Shown one piece after another: positions 12,838-25,170 of a DNA stretch of 64,000 nt. The first letter of the stretch is position 1. Each line of letters starts with the position of its first letter. The stretch spans positions 744,001 through 808,000 of the forward strand of contig JAKCOZ010000040.1 in NCBI GenBank assembly GCA_022605955.1. The letters run 5' to 3'. Under the pieces are notes generated by a model. It did not search any database, had not been told where the DNA came from, and was given only the letters and a program-made list of their open reading frames with translations. Both the position numbers and the translations under genes were made by a program. The DNA is from Rallus limicola. Its lineage: Eukaryota > Chordata > Aves > Gruiformes > Rallidae.

Positions 12838-13385
12838 TGCTACCTGAATACTGTGTGTTCAGAGTTCATTGGCACCTTGAATACTGGGTTCAGTTTTGGG
12901 CACCACACTCCAGGAAAGATATTGAGGGCCTGGAGTGTGTCCAGGGAAGGGCAATGGAGCTGGGGAAGGGGCTGGAGCACCAGTCTGATGGGGAGTGTCT
13001 GAGGGAGCTGGGGGTTCAGCCTGGAGAAGAGGAGGCTCAGGGGAGACCTTATCGCTCTCTCCAACTCCCTGGCAGGAGGCTGTGGGGAGCTGGGGCTCAG
13101 CCCGCTCTCGCAGATACCCAGCGACAGGAGGAGAGGCAATGGCTGCAGGTTGTGCCAGGGGAGGCTCAGGTTAGAACTGAGGAGACATTTCTTCTCCCAA
13201 AGAGTGGTTGGGTGTTGGAACAAGCTGCCCAGGGAGGTGGTGGGGTCACCGTCCCTCGGGGTGCTCAAGGGAAGGTTGGATGAGGTACTGAGGGACAGGG
13301 GTTAGTGAGGGCTGTAGGTGGTGGGGGACAGTTGGACTGGATGATCTTGGAGGTCTTGTCCAGCCTTCATGATTCTGGGATTCTA
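12838..13385 (+). mobile_element. CR1 LINE, 5'-truncated (older group)
   Basis: Plus strand. It includes CCTTGAATACTGGGTTCAGT and TTTTGGGCACCACACTCCAG, ending GATGATCTTGGAGGTCTTGT and CATGATTCTGGGATTCTA. The left edge contains a short local duplication (CTGAATACTGTGTGTTCAG against TTGAATACTGGGTTCAG), so the true boundary is uncertain. Confidence 0.88.
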
Positions 13386-15852
13386 CTCTGAACCCCAGGT
13401 GCCAGAAAATGCTTCCTGAGCAGATGTTGCCGTATGTCACTGCTGCAGAACGAACAGACCGTGAGGTTCTTTCAGACTTAGAATGAAAAACATCCAAACA
13501 CAGGACTAGCAGCCACAGTACTTTGTAACTCCATTTTTGGATCTTGAGTCTGTGTTGGTACTGGACATGTTTTTCTCCTACAACATGAGTATGCCTGGCT
13601 TACCTCCCTTACTGATGTCAGAATTAATTCATCTTCAATATTTTCATTGCTCTGTTTTCACAATTGAAATATTTCCACTGAGCTGCGTTGTCCAGAAGTG
13701 ACTAAATCTCTGATAGTAGAACTAGAAGCAGGATTTTTTCCCCCTTCTTTCTTTAAATCAGTTCTGCTAGCTTACTGTTTTTAGCACAGAGGGACTATTT
13801 AATGCAATCTCATTTAGTCTGGCAGAGGTGTCATCTAAAATTTGCTTTCTAGGCTTTGCCAATGAGTAAAACTGAAAATAGAATGGGCCCAAGAGGGATT
13901 TTTGAAGGATTTATTCACAAGATTGAGTGTCCTATTCATTTCTGCTATTCTGCAAATAAATCCTGGGAATGCAGATCATGGGAGCAATACAAGTAAATGG
14001 TTGGTTTGGGTTGGGTTTTGGTTTTTTTTTAATTTTAATTCCAGCATGCCAAGGTTGTTGGCTAGCTGACTCACCAGATGGAGCTGTAGGCTTGTTATTC
14101 TTCACTAGATAATCATCATTCCATTCCTGAACACTGCTGTTGTCCAAATCTAATGTGTCCTCATCCTATCACTGAACAAATAAGCCACCAGAAGGATTTA
14201 TCAGTGCATTTGCTGGTCTCTGCTGGGAGAACATGAAGCTCCCATTTATTTTTGGCTGCTTGCAGGCAAAATCACATCGTATTGTGATCGATACTTCACA
14301 AGGTAGTTTGTGACTCAGCAAAATTCTTAGGAGACAGCTAGAAAAGCTGCCTGGAAGGGTGGCTTTGGAGCACCTTAGACCTGTGTGAGAAGCAAACAAG
14401 TTCTTGAAGATGTCAGAAAACTGAATTCCTGGGCAGTGTGTAGGTGATGAGCCACTGTCCACAGGTAAGTTTAAGCTGCACACATGTATTTTAAGGCTGG
14501 GGTACCTAACAGAGCACCCCTTGGGCATGGGCAGAGGGGGTGCATCACAAGCACCAGAGGCTGTGAGTGACAGACATGGCTTCAGGAGCTGTCTGTATGC
14601 ACATGTCTTCATGGTACAGCCTTGCCATGCAAGTACAGCAGGACAGAAGCCTGAGTCCAGAGCGCAGCAGCAGTGGGTTCAGGCTGAGTATATGATCCTC
14701 CATGTGCCAGCTCCCCTGATACATCTCGTTACTTCTTAGCATGGGTATGGGGTTTTCAACTCAGAAACCAGCACCCCAGTTATGAACATAGTGGGTCCAC
14801 ACTCACTTCAATCCTCATAAGTGGAGTTTCATTCTGAAAGCATCCTTGATGGGTCCTTTTTCACCCCATCCCCTCCCCATACTTCATAAATCAACTGGGC
14901 TGCAGCCCAGACCACCTCTGCCTTGTTGCAGAAAGTCCTGTGAGCAGCCAAGCACCTGCAGGACATGGAAGAATCTTTTGCAGTTAAGGAATCTAATTGT
15001 CTATGGGATTTGGATTCTTTTCTTGCCCCTATTAAGGTGCCATCTGAGCTTGTGGACAAGAAGTTTTAAGCTGAAGGCTGACTATAACTTCTGATTTTTA
15101 CTTCCATAGGTTTTTGGGGTATTATCTCTCCCAGTGGGTAAAATAGATAAATGTTAAGACAGTTAATACAGGGAATTGTTCACTTAGAGAAGCTACATCA
15201 AGCAAATTGCAATGCTTTAGTGGCAGTTGGGTGCTGCAAGGGTGGATCTCTGTAGTAGGCCTACACTGACTGGTAGTGTTTGGGAATGTTCTCTAGGGAA
15301 ACATGACATGAAAGGAAATGAATGGAGATTGAGAAAAATTGTGCCTGGAAAACTGTTTGCAAATGGCTGAGTGTTTGGGCTTCCTGTAATTGTGAGACCA
15401 TCGTTAGCTGTTCTGAGTAAAGGGGGGAGTTATTAATGAAAGATAATCAGAGCTGGTGCAGATGATGGGAAAATGGAAATCAGCCCCATGAGGGAAATGA
15501 TGTGACAACTGTCTGTATCAAAGAATGATATCCTCACTGCCTGTGGAGGAGAAACATCTTGGCAAAAGAAAATAGTATGTTGTATCCCTCCATAAGAACA
15601 GAGTCATTTCTGAGGTGGTAGGGTGCATGAGATGGGGGCTGGAGGGAAGGAGGAAGGGGAACAGACATTAAGGGCTCACAGCTGCCCGTGACACGAGGGA
15701 TGGGTGCTCTGGAAAGGGGGCTCTGCTGGGAATGCTGATCGCTGTAATTTTGGGCAAAGAGAAAGAGTAGGAGAGAAGGCATGTCACACTGAACTTCAGC
15801 TGCATAGAGCAGGTAGGCTGAAGCTCCTTGAATTCAGCACTGGGAGTGCTCT

Positions 15853-15875
15853 GGTGTGTGTGTGTGTGTGTGTGT
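15853..15875. repeat. (GT)n microsatellite
   Basis: About eleven GT units in unique DNA upstream of SOST. Confidence 0.9.
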
Positions 15876-16421
15876 CTGAAGTGAAATGTCCTCATGTCAT
15901 TGCTGCTGCTCCTTATTTATCACTGAGGTCACACCAAGGGACAATACACCTCCACTCTGCATTTGGTGACACCTGTTTTCCATGCCAAGTCAGGGGAATT
16001 GTCAGGATACAGTGGAGGCCATAGGTAATGAACTTTACAGCAGTATGGAAAAGCCAGGCACTGAATCACTTTTAAATCTCTTCTCCATGAAATGTTTTCC
16101 TGAGGATGTACAGGAACATTGCAGCAACACAAAGCATTCTGCTCTCAGTACCTGCAACAGGCTGGATGTAGTATCTAACCTGACATGCTTTCCCATTCAT
16201 GTGTTTAGCCTGATAAATTTTTGTGAAGAACTTGAAAGTGTTTGTGGTCTTGAGACAAAGAAACAATGCAGCTATCACTGCTGTAATTTTTGCAAGGAAG
16301 AAGAATACCCTAGATGAGGTTTTAAAACATGGCACATCTTGGGCACAAGTGCCCTAGACATAAGGGCATCGATTCCCTCTTTTCTGTTGGTTGCATCATG
16401 AATGGAAATCAGTCTGATTAT

Positions 16422-16465
16422 CAGAATCACAAGGTTGGAAAAGACCTGTCTTCTTGTATTTTAGC
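16422..16465 (-). mobile_element. Short CR1 3'-end remnant (possible)
   Basis: CAGAATCACAAGGTTGGAAA followed by AGACCT resembles the last ~40 bases of a CR1 copy in minus orientation. Nothing recognisable follows, so it is either a very short insertion or an old remnant. Confidence 0.5.
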
Positions 16466-17060
16466 AAATAGACTATATCCAGCACTTGCACAGAATGTCA
16501 GCAAAAGCAGTAATATGCAATTAATATAAATATATTTTTAAGTGATAAAAATGTGAGAAAGAACACATCAAAAAGCCTGAGGTACAGCATCCTGGCTGAT
16601 TCCCCTAACTAACATATTCCAAGCAGCCTATTTTTTTAAGGAAAACTAACCAAAACAACTTCCCTTTCTGAAAAGCAGCTCTTTCCTCTTTCTTCCAGTA
16701 CATTTGTGAAACAAAATGTAGAGCTCCTTGTTTCATAAAGGAGAAAACAGCTCACACCCTGTCCCTACTGTGACTGCAGAGCAGAACTACTGAGCTACAG
16801 TTTGCAGCTTTGCTTGATATATACCTGGCCTGGGGAAAAAGAGGAAAAAAAGAACAGCAAAAATAAAGTCTTAAAAGCCTTTGGAAAAGACAACAGCCAA
16901 AGATAGTCAAATATAGAAGTAGAAGCAGGTTTTAATCTTAACACTGTTAGAAGAAATTGCAGAAAGACTCATCAGGTTGCAATTCATCCCAGCCTCGTCA
17001 ATCCCCGTTGTTGCCAGGCATAAAAATGAAGCTCATAGGAGAAGTTCTTACATAGAAGTT

Positions 17061-17272
17061 GTAGAATATTGTCACTTAACCCACCCCCACACACCCATTT
17101 TATTTCACACTGACAAAAGCTGAGATGAATGAGTTGTTGTCTGGCCCTTCCCACTTTGTATGGTCATTGGCTGGCTCGGTTCTAAAAAGGATTTAAAAAA
17201 GGGGAATAATGTGCCTTTGCCTGGGATCTGAGTCTGTCAGGGTGCTGAAAAGCTAATCTGTGAGCTGCCACC
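17061..17272 (+). promoter_or_regulatory. SOST: SOST core promoter and 5' UTR
   Basis: Upstream of the SOST start codon are a CACCC-rich stretch (about 17078-17096), an inverted CCAAT box (ATTGG at 17166-17170) and a TATA-like ATTTAAAA at 17191-17198. This spacing predicts transcription starting near 17220 and a short leader of about 50 bases. The leader ends GCCACC directly before ATG, an optimal Kozak context. The elements are seen in the sequence; the start site is inferred. Confidence 0.55.
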
Positions 17273-17495
17273 ATGCAGATCTCTTGGGCTGTGTGCTCTG
17301 TCTGTGTCTTAATACAAATTGCATTTCGATCAGTGGAAGGGTGGCAGATGTTTAAAAACGATGCTACAGAAATAATCCCTGAGATCACTGAAAATACAGA
17401 AACACCAGTGGAGCAGACTCCCAGCAGCAACAACAACACAATGAACCAGGCAAAGCATGGAGGAAGACACATACAACAAGCTCCAGAGCCTAATG
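17273..17495 (+). CDS. SOST: SOST (sclerostin) exon 1
   Basis: This exon encodes residues 1-74 of sclerostin, the secreted osteocyte glycoprotein that binds LRP5/6 and blocks canonical Wnt signalling in bone. Residues 1-23 are a signal peptide (hydrophobic [12 protein letters not shown] core, cleavage expected after VEG). The mature N-terminal arm [18 protein letters not shown] follows. It is flexible and contains one N-glycosylation sequon, Asn54-Asn-Thr, matching the site in mammalian sclerostin. The ATG is in perfect GCCACC context. The exon ends in a split Asp codon (G|AC) at donor GTAAGA (17496). The arm differs from mammals in its Thr/Ser/Gln-rich middle part, as expected for this fast-evolving segment. 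Confidence 0.97.
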
Positions 17496-20359
17496 GTAAG
17501 AAAAATAACATCCTTATTACTGGTTTGGACTCTTTAACAGCCAGTTTGTAAAAGGAAACTTGTTACCATGTATGTTTGTTTATGAAAAGCTTTAGGTGTG
17601 GACCTAATGCTGTAAGTGACAGGGAGTTACATCTGCTGTTGGAGAGTTATCACTGGGAAGGTTGGAAGGGATATAGGAGACTTTGCTGATGAAAAATGTG
17701 GTCAGCCTACTGATCAACCAGTGGGTACCACAATGCACGTTCAGATTCTGCCCAGCTGCTCCCTGCAGACACAGCTCTGATAATGTAAAACATGTAGAAG
17801 ATGCTGCTTAAATTTCCCAGGGTTTAGTGCTTGGCAAGCCCTGCAAAGGAAGCAGCTGGCTTAAAAAGTCATCTCTCTTTGATGTTAGGATGGGGCAGTG
17901 GGCTGAACGTGGGAGGTACCAGCATAAATCCTTACTATTGTGAGAGAGGCACACTAGTGATGTCTAAGCTTATACAGCAGAAATGGCACGTGGAGGTTGG
18001 GTCCAGCTTGATGAGAGGAGCGTGCTGCTCACTGCACTTTGCCAGCAGCCACGAGAGCTGTTGGGAAGAGTTAACTCAGGGGGGTTATAGTCCCCTCCAA
18101 TTTATCTGGGCATGAATGCCCCAAGGAGGGGGGATTCATGTCCAGATGAGTTGGAGGGGACTGTATTTTGCAGAGCTGTGCCGTCTCAGAGTCAGCAGTC
18201 CCTGCCTTTGGCCAAATGGCCAGCGTTAGCCACGATGCAAAGCACAGGCTTCATGAAGAGAGAAGGAAGATGGGCACTTAGCACCCAACAGAGAAAGTTG
18301 TTTTAAAATAAGCATTCTACTAGCAAAAAAGTAGAACACGGTCCTCCAAACTGACACCTTTGGCTACAAAATGCACCTAGCAGCAAGTCAGGCTTAGAGT
18401 TTCCATCGATGCCCATAGCAGATCTGAGCTGGACTTCTTTTTCTGGGGACAACTGGGAAGGAGCTGTGTTTCTCTGTGGCAGCTGTCAGTTAAGGTGTTT
18501 AAAACCATGGCAATAACTTTTTAGAAGAAGGGAAAAAAAATGAAGTGGTGTTTTTGATAGTGCAACCTTATGAGGGTCTTAAATCCCTAAAATGGGGAGC
18601 ACTGTGCTTCCCAAGGGCAGCTCCACCAACCACTAGCTCAAGGCAGGTTGGCTTTGCTACATCTCACTACCTTCATTTTTTAGCCTGTCCATCACTTTCT
18701 GTGCTCTGACATCAGTTGGGGGAAATCTGTCCCTCTGCTAGGTGCATATCTATGATTCTATGATATCTTTTTGAAAAGGAAAGAACATTTACTTGAGAAA
18801 GAGAGTGAAGGAGACTGGACAGTTATTCAAGATGTGCAATGGTCTTATACAACGTATTTTAACATCTCTAACACCAGGAGTCAAAACGATGGTCTGAAGT
18901 AGCCAGACCTTCCAGGGACACATAATGCTGCACCAGACCATGGATAATTTTGCAGTATGTGGAACCTGCACATGTAAAGCAGAGGCCATATACACACAGG
19001 AAATAAACCTATATAGCTGAGGCAAATGCCTGTATATTTAACTGCCTATGTGCTGTGGTGGTAGAAAACACCTGATTCTGGGCATTATCTTTACATAGAG
19101 CTAATTTTGTTACATCCTTAGGGAACTTGGGTGTATTAGTCTAAGTACACACGGAGTTCAGTTGCCAGCATTTCTGCCACAGCACCCTGACAGAGATGGT
19201 TGCTCTTCATTAATTACAGACCTCTACAGCTTGTGAAAGATGAACCCTTGCTAGCTGTGCTTTGAGAATTATCAACTGGAGCAATAAAAATGATGTTTCC
19301 ATCCTTCACAGGAAAAACAAAAACTAAAATGTTGGTACAAATACTGTTCTATCACTAAGGACTCGGGGGCAGAGTCCTCTTTTGATGTACTAAGGTGAGA
19401 ACCACCATGTGCACAGCAAGGAGAATGGGCCTGTCAGCCACAGCATTCTATTTATACTCTAACCTTCAAGGATTTCCACCACAATTAGTGTTCCTAAGTT
19501 AATACTATGTTGTTTTTTTAAGAGAAGAATATTATCATGTGTTCATCTAGGTGAAGGTATGTGATGAACACCTTCAAAAATCAAATTCTCTGTCTTCCAA
19601 GCAAGTCCAATTAGCCAAGCATGTCACCTGGCAAAGGAGACACCTTTGGGAAAAGTTGGAAAGTTTTTTAGTGCTAAGGATTTAGAAAAATCTTGTACTT
19701 CCTAATGTTTCTCTTTCCTATAGCTATCCACTGAGGGAAAAAAAACAAGGAGGGGGAAGAAGTATTGTACATTTCCTAATCAGGCAGAAGATGCCTTTAG
19801 CTGTCTGAAGGAAATGATATGCAGCTATCATACAGAGCAGCAAACATGGAAAACCTAGAGCTGGAAGAGTAGGAATTCCTTAGCTGTTAATTTCCCTAAC
19901 CTGGAACACATTAAACTTAGGTACAAACCACTTTAAAACTTTCTTTGCTGCAAAAGATTTAAAATCTGGACGCACCCCCTGAAGTAAATAATTAAACTCA
20001 AGCAATGGAAAAAGGTTTTGCCTGTGGGTAAATGAAGCCAGGAGATTTCCATCAGAATTTCCCTGGAAGTAACCACTGCTGCTGGCGTAACACGTCAGAA
20101 GCTCCACTGCCCACAAGCCTGATGTGAAATTTGGCCAGTGGCAAGAGAAGGATGAATCTGTTTGCCCATAGGTCTCATAACTAGAGTAGCCAAAGAGCCA
20201 GAAGCCGCACAAGTGAGTCCTTGGAGAGACGCTCTTCTCAAAATCTGCCCTTCTACACGCCCAGCTTGCACGTGGCTTGGGGCCAGGTATCCGCTATGGA
20301 GATGAGAAGGTGCTTTCTCAAGGAAAGTGATGGGTAAATAATGTGTTTCTTGTTTGCAG
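17496..20359 (+). other. SOST: SOST intron
   Basis: A 2.86-kb phase-1 intron with donor GTAAGA and acceptor TTGTTTGCAG. It is unusual for this window in having no full CR1 or LTR copy. A CTATGATTCTATGATA string at about 18750-18765 resembles a CR1 tail but stands alone. Otherwise nothing is recognised. Confidence 0.85.
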
Positions 20360-20781
20360 ACGCTTCCGACTTCAGCTGCAGAGAAATGCGAACCACCCGC
20401 TATGTCACAGAGGGGCCTTGCCGCAGCGTCAAGCCTGTCAAGGAACTGGTCTGCTCCGGTCAGTGTGTCCCCTCACACCTCCTTCCCAACTCCATCGGTA
20501 GAGGGAAGTGGTGGCGTCAGAACGCCCTGGATTATCGCTGCATCCCTGCTCACACTCGCACGCAGCGCATCCAGATGGCCTGTCCTGAGGAAGAGACTCG
20601 GACTTATAAATTCCGAGCTGTGACGGCCTGCAAATGCAAACGCTACACCCGCTACCACAACCAGTCTGAGCTGAAGGATTTTGGCAAGGAAACTGTCAGG
20701 CCTCAGAAGAACAAGAAGCCCCGTCTCTCCAGAGCCAGGAGCAGCAAATCTAACCAGCATGAGTTAGAAAATGCTTATTAG
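20360..20781 (+). CDS. SOST: SOST (sclerostin) exon 2, cystine-knot domain
   Basis: Encodes residues 75-214. The DAN-family cystine-knot domain has all eight expected cysteines (81, 95, 106, 110, 135, 149, 165, 167), with motifs GPCRS, VCSGQC, RCIP and CKCKR. Loop 2 has [10 protein letters not shown] (118-127), which keeps the Asn-x-Ile motif that docks on the first LRP5/6 propeller. A second N-glycosylation sequon is HNQS (Asn175). The basic heparin-binding C-terminal arm ([17 protein letters not shown]) ends in the conserved ELENAY and TAG. Total length is 214 aa against 213 in human. The frame is intact and selection appears to be maintained. Confidence 0.98.
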
Positions 20782-22310
20782 AAGGTGGCTCTGAGTGATA
20801 CAGCCTAGCAGCTCTGGATATTTTACAAAACATCAACTGGTGTTGACAGGCCACAGCATGATGTTCTGACCGCAGTAGGTTCCATTTCCTTCTGCTAAGC
20901 TGGGTCAAAGGCTCACATAGTCAAAAATCTATCAGATTATAGCAGTTATGGTCTGATAAGAGAATGGGATAAACCGAGCTGGAGGGAGCAACACCTAAAT
21001 TCAGTCTGAGAGGAGAGGTTATACATTGGAGACTCACGTGAGGTCATGTGGCTTGGACCAGTAGGAAGGCAGAGGAAGGTGAAGCCGTTACGGTGACAAT
21101 CTCACTTTGTTAGAAGTCATTCTCCTCACTTTTATGTGAAAAGAACACAGAGATCCCCTTCCCACTTTTCCAAGTGCCATGATGCAGGACAGGCATGCGA
21201 TTAGGGACGCACCAGGAGAGCTACCGCTCTTTGGATGAGCTGTAGGAAGTCAGTGGTAGTAGGGATATCAACAGTTACAGTGACTGAAGTCAAACTCTTG
21301 GGTAACTGACATCTGGTCAGATGTCTTCATGCCCCAGTTCTTTCCTCTAAAACACAAAAATCAAAATAGGACACTCATGCTCTCAAAGCAAAAGTGTGAC
21401 AAATCTGTTAAGTATTTTTCATTAAAAGACTGTAGGATCAGCAGGTTCAAAATGCAGATTTGATAAGTAAAATCCTTGGTTTAGGGACAACAATTTGTTT
21501 TAGGAACAATTGAACAAACTCTACTGTGTGGAGCAGATTTGTGAAATGAATGCTCCTCTCAAGCCAGATAACCTCACTGATGCTTGTCCAGTAAACAGCT
21601 AAAGATGTGCATTATTTAATTGCTGATTATCCCTTATTTCCTAGAACAAAATTGACTTTAGTATCAGCTTAGATATCTCAATTTACATTTTCTATTTTGC
21701 GGAGTTTGGATTATCTGGCCACACACCTCTTAGAAGTGCTAGGACCAGGCAAGCCAAGTTCTGGGAGTAAGGTGCTGGTTCTGCATTAAAAGTGAGCCTC
21801 TGCTAGTTTGAAAGTCCTTCATTCCTCTAGAAACACCTTTGGTATGTGCAGCTTTGATAAGCCTTTAGTTTGACAGCAATTTTACTTAGCTTCTCAACAT
21901 TCAGATTAATGTTTGCATTTTTACATTAAAGAATATTATCAGAAAGTGAATTGTTACATGCTGTATATATCCTGTACAAGTGCTACGCCTAGTATCAGAT
22001 GAACACGGTTTGGGATGAAGACAGGTCCTGACTGTTCTTATTTTCTATGTAGAGTTTATGCTGAAATCATATCAACTATGGAAATTTGCAATGTTAATAG
22101 ATTTTTGCAATTATTTTCTGTGGGACCAGAAACTAGAGAGAAAAGTTATTGTTTCAGAGAGTGAATTATGTATTTATTTTTTTCTCAGAAATTATTTATG
22201 CAATGTTTTTCCTTGTAGAGTATGAGAAGTAACACTGCTTTAAAAATATTAGTCTGTTGGTTTTAATTTTAAACATGTTGTCAATAAAGTAGCAACAATG
22301 ATTAATTATA
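20782..22310 (+). other. SOST: SOST 3' UTR
   Basis: About 1.5 kb of repeat-free AT-rich sequence from the stop to just past AATAAA at 22283-22288. The length is similar to the long 3' UTR of mammalian SOST. Several ATTTA-like AU-rich stretches occur between 22160 and 22260, possible mRNA-stability elements. Confidence 0.75.
22283..22288 (+). terminator. SOST: Polyadenylation signal AATAAA (SOST)
   Basis: A canonical hexamer in the TGTCAATAAAGTAGC context at the end of the repeat-free SOST tail. It is the best-placed signal for the SOST transcript. Confidence 0.7.
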
Positions 22311-23162
22311 GGAAGACTCATTGATTTTTGGCTACGTTATAAAGCTGATTTGCTGCAAAGCCAGTGAATTATGGAAAAGTCAGGGTGTTGACTCCAATTT
22401 CTATGATAGAGTGTGTCAGGGTCTTTAACTCTCAATCGATAACCCACACATCTCTAAAGGAACTCCATCCTGCAACTTCTCACTCCAATACATGACATTT
22501 CTCATGGAAATACTGCTCCTGAAACAGTTTCCTCCAACCACCCCTTTTGTAATTTATGTTACCAGGAGAGGAACTTGTGCCAAAACAGCTTGAAAAATCA
22601 AACTGTGGAATGTTTCACTGGGATAGGCAACTACATGTTCCCTTCCCTCCCCAGCCCTGTAGTGGGTACATTTCAAACAGAACATCTGGCTTGAATTTTT
22701 TCCTCTCTCTCTTGTTTTTAAGTGTTTAATAAAAGTATACATGATTTTTACCCCTAGATTAGTACATATTACAGCCATTAGTAGGGCTCTAGAGCAAGAC
22801 AGCAATTTAGAGAGTGACTTACAGGTCTAATAACTATGTTAGAGTTTGCTGAAAGCATTATATAGGACTCGAGGGACATGATGTATAAAGGAGAGGCCAT
22901 CTCTTAGTGGGGGTTTGAAAATGGATGTCTGCAGGGAATTGTACCAAATCTATACACTTCCAGCTCTTTCCTAAGAAAAAAGCTTGACACAGAGGAAATA
23001 ACTGAAAACCAGAGTGTCTTTATAGATTGTCCTTACATAGGTGAAACATTACTGGACACCAGACAGGTGGGACAGGCTCTTTCAGAGTGACAAATATTCC
23101 AAAGGGGTTTTTAATAGGGAGGGACCTGCTATGCACTCCTGTTACAGAAGCATTAAATAGTT

Positions 23163-23260
23163 TTTCTTCAGGACTATGAACTCTTCAAGGCAAGAGTGAA
23201 TTTTTTCATTGTAATTTTTGCAATAAAATGGTGCATTATTCGGGTGCTACTGAACTGTAA
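23163..23260. mobile_element. Ancient LINE/SINE 3'-end remnant (possible)
   Basis: The pattern ACTATGAACTCTTCAAGGCA, then a T-rich stretch, AATAAAATGG and GGGTGCTACT recalls the 3' region of old amniote L3/MIR-type elements ('ctcttcagggca' ... 'aataaat' ... 'gcac/gctactg'). It is strongly decayed, and a profile search is needed to confirm it. Confidence 0.35.
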
Positions 23261-23981
23261 GTAGTAACAGGTCACTGAATTTGCCTTCACTTGGCTGGAC
23301 ACAGCTGCCTGTCAGGAGCTGAACAGCTATCATAATGGGTAGTTCACACAAAATCCAAATCTGCTTATTCCAGACAGGATTCCTGATTCCCCCAAATCAG
23401 CTTTGAACAGCCATGTCCCCCATTTTTTGTTTCCAACTTGTGTAGACAGTGAAGCATGGTTCATGCTCTACAATATACTTCCTGACATACAATAAATAGG
23501 CCCTGCACCAACTTTACTTCTTTTTCTGGCAAAAAAAAAATAAAAATCTGCTATTATTCAGTGAAATACAACTCCCAGGAAGCCCAAACAGCCTCCTGGT
23601 ATCCACAAGGTCCCAAAGGTTTTGCATGAAGCTCAGCTTTTTCATTACAAATTGCACAATAAAGGACGTAACTGTATCCACCGAGGCCTAGGCCCAGAAA
23701 ACACATTGTGTGTGTGTCCTGCAACTGTGGTTTAGAACGTCAGCATCATGAAATACGGAAGGAATAAACATGTTTGGATATTTTTTTTTAGCTGTATGAC
23801 ATCAACTTATAATTAGCTTGTTTCACTCAAATTGGTGCAGTATATGGGCGCACGGCACAACTTTTCTATAGTAAACAGGCCCCAAAAAGTCTTAAATTAA
23901 CATAGAACATATTTAAATGTAGTTTGAGCTTGGATTGCACATACTGTGCAGCTGTAACCTGAAACTTAAATAAACTGAACA

Positions 23982-24010
23982 CCCCCCGCCCCCCCCCTCC
24001 CCCCCCCACC
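23982..24010. repeat. C-rich tract with minus-strand G4 potential
   Basis: Nearly 30 bases of cytosine with single G, T and A interruptions. The complementary strand has four or more runs of G, so it could fold as a G-quadruplex. The tract length may be unreliable in assembly. Confidence 0.85.
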
Positions 24011-24475
24011 TGATAGCCCACCTTTAAAATAACTCACAGTTTAAAATAAAGCCAGTACAAGTAGCAGAACTTGTACAGAACATGACAGATGCCATTCAGC
24101 TGTATAAAACAGGGCGGCCACTCCCTGTTTCAGTTTTAAAGCCACCAAAGGAGGATTCTGCACAAGGTTTTTTCCAGTTACATGCAAAGGAAAAGACATC
24201 TCTCTTCCGTTGACAGAACTGTGGGAACAGTTTTTACACTGAGTATGGGAGAGTTGTGGCATAAAGCTGCAACGCTTCACAGACAAGGCCCATGATCCCT
24301 TATTGTCTTTTCACTGTCTTTACACAGTGCTTTTGCTGTGAAAAAAGGATAATACAACTGATCAGTAAAATACAACTCATAAGCACAAGGCCCGAATTCT
24401 GCAGTAAAAGGAACACAGAGCCAACCTTCAAAACATTCTCTCACCTCTACCACATCACTATGTGTGGTTAAATTG

Positions 24476-25170
24476 AACACTTCCAAGGAGGGGGCAGCCA
24501 CAACTCCTGGCAACCTGTTCCAGTGTCTCACCACCCTCAAAGAGAAGAATTTCTTCCTAATACCTAACCTAAATCTATCCTGTTTCAGTTGAAAAGTCAT
24601 TGTCCCTCATCCTATCACTAGACCTGATAAAGAGTCCCTCCCTGTCTTTCCTTTAGCCCCTTCACATACTGGAAGGCTGCTATAGGGTCTCCCTGGAGCC
24701 TTCTCTTCTCCAGGTAAAACAACCTCAATGCTCTCAGCCTGTCCTCACAGGAGAGGTGCTCCAGCCCTTGGATGATCTTTGTGGCCTGCCTCTGGACTTA
24801 CTCCAGCTGATCCATGTCCTTCTCATACTGCAGACACCAGAGCTGGACACAACACTCTGGGTAGGGTCTCATGAGAGCAGAGTAGAGGGGGAGAATCACC
24901 TCCCTCGACCTGCTGGTCATGCTGCTCTGGACACAACCCAGGCCATGTTTCCCTTTCTGGGCTGTGAGTGCACACTGCTGGCTCATGTTGAGCTTCTTGT
25001 CCACCAACACCTTTCTCAAGTCCTTCTCACCAGGGCTGCTGTCAGCCCTATAGCCCAGCCTGTAGTTGTGCTTGGGACTGCCCTGACCCATGTACAGGAC
25101 CTTGCACTTGGTCTTGCTGAACTTCACACAGGCCCAGTTCTCCAGCCTGCCCTTCCCTGCAGTTTGACAC
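24476..25170 (-). mobile_element. CR1 LINE fragment with ORF2 C-terminal coding remnant
   Basis: An older CR1 in minus orientation. The minus strand from 25127 to 24798 keeps a 109-residue open segment of the CR1 ORF2 protein after the reverse-transcriptase domain (recognisable KFSKTKCKVL, SREVILPLYSALMRP and CVQLW motifs). Downstream is the frame-shifted relative of FRLGIRKKFFSLRVVRHWNR. The endonuclease and catalytic RT core are absent. The 3' tail itself is degraded. It is a dead fossil, not a gene. Confidence 0.9.

Larger units (their letters stand above)
9386..17060. other. DUSP3-SOST intergenic region
   Basis: About 7.7 kb without a coding exon. It contains CR1 copies at 10871-11330 and 12838-13385, possible short CR1 remnants, a 19-bp tandem repeat (12416-12467), a (GT)n tract near 15853, and otherwise unique sequence. 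A perfect MEF2 consensus lies at 11973-11982. No further gene is recognised. Confidence 0.7.

Noticed and set aside
14169..14612. 147-residue open frame on the minus strand
   Set aside because: Unique AT-rich intergenic DNA; the translated text has no family resemblance and is probably a chance frame.
18748..18766. CTATGATTCTATGATA string resembling a CR1 tail in the SOST intron
   Set aside because: Only the tail motif is present, without the adjacent TCCCTTCCAACC block. Too short to call a CR1 insertion.
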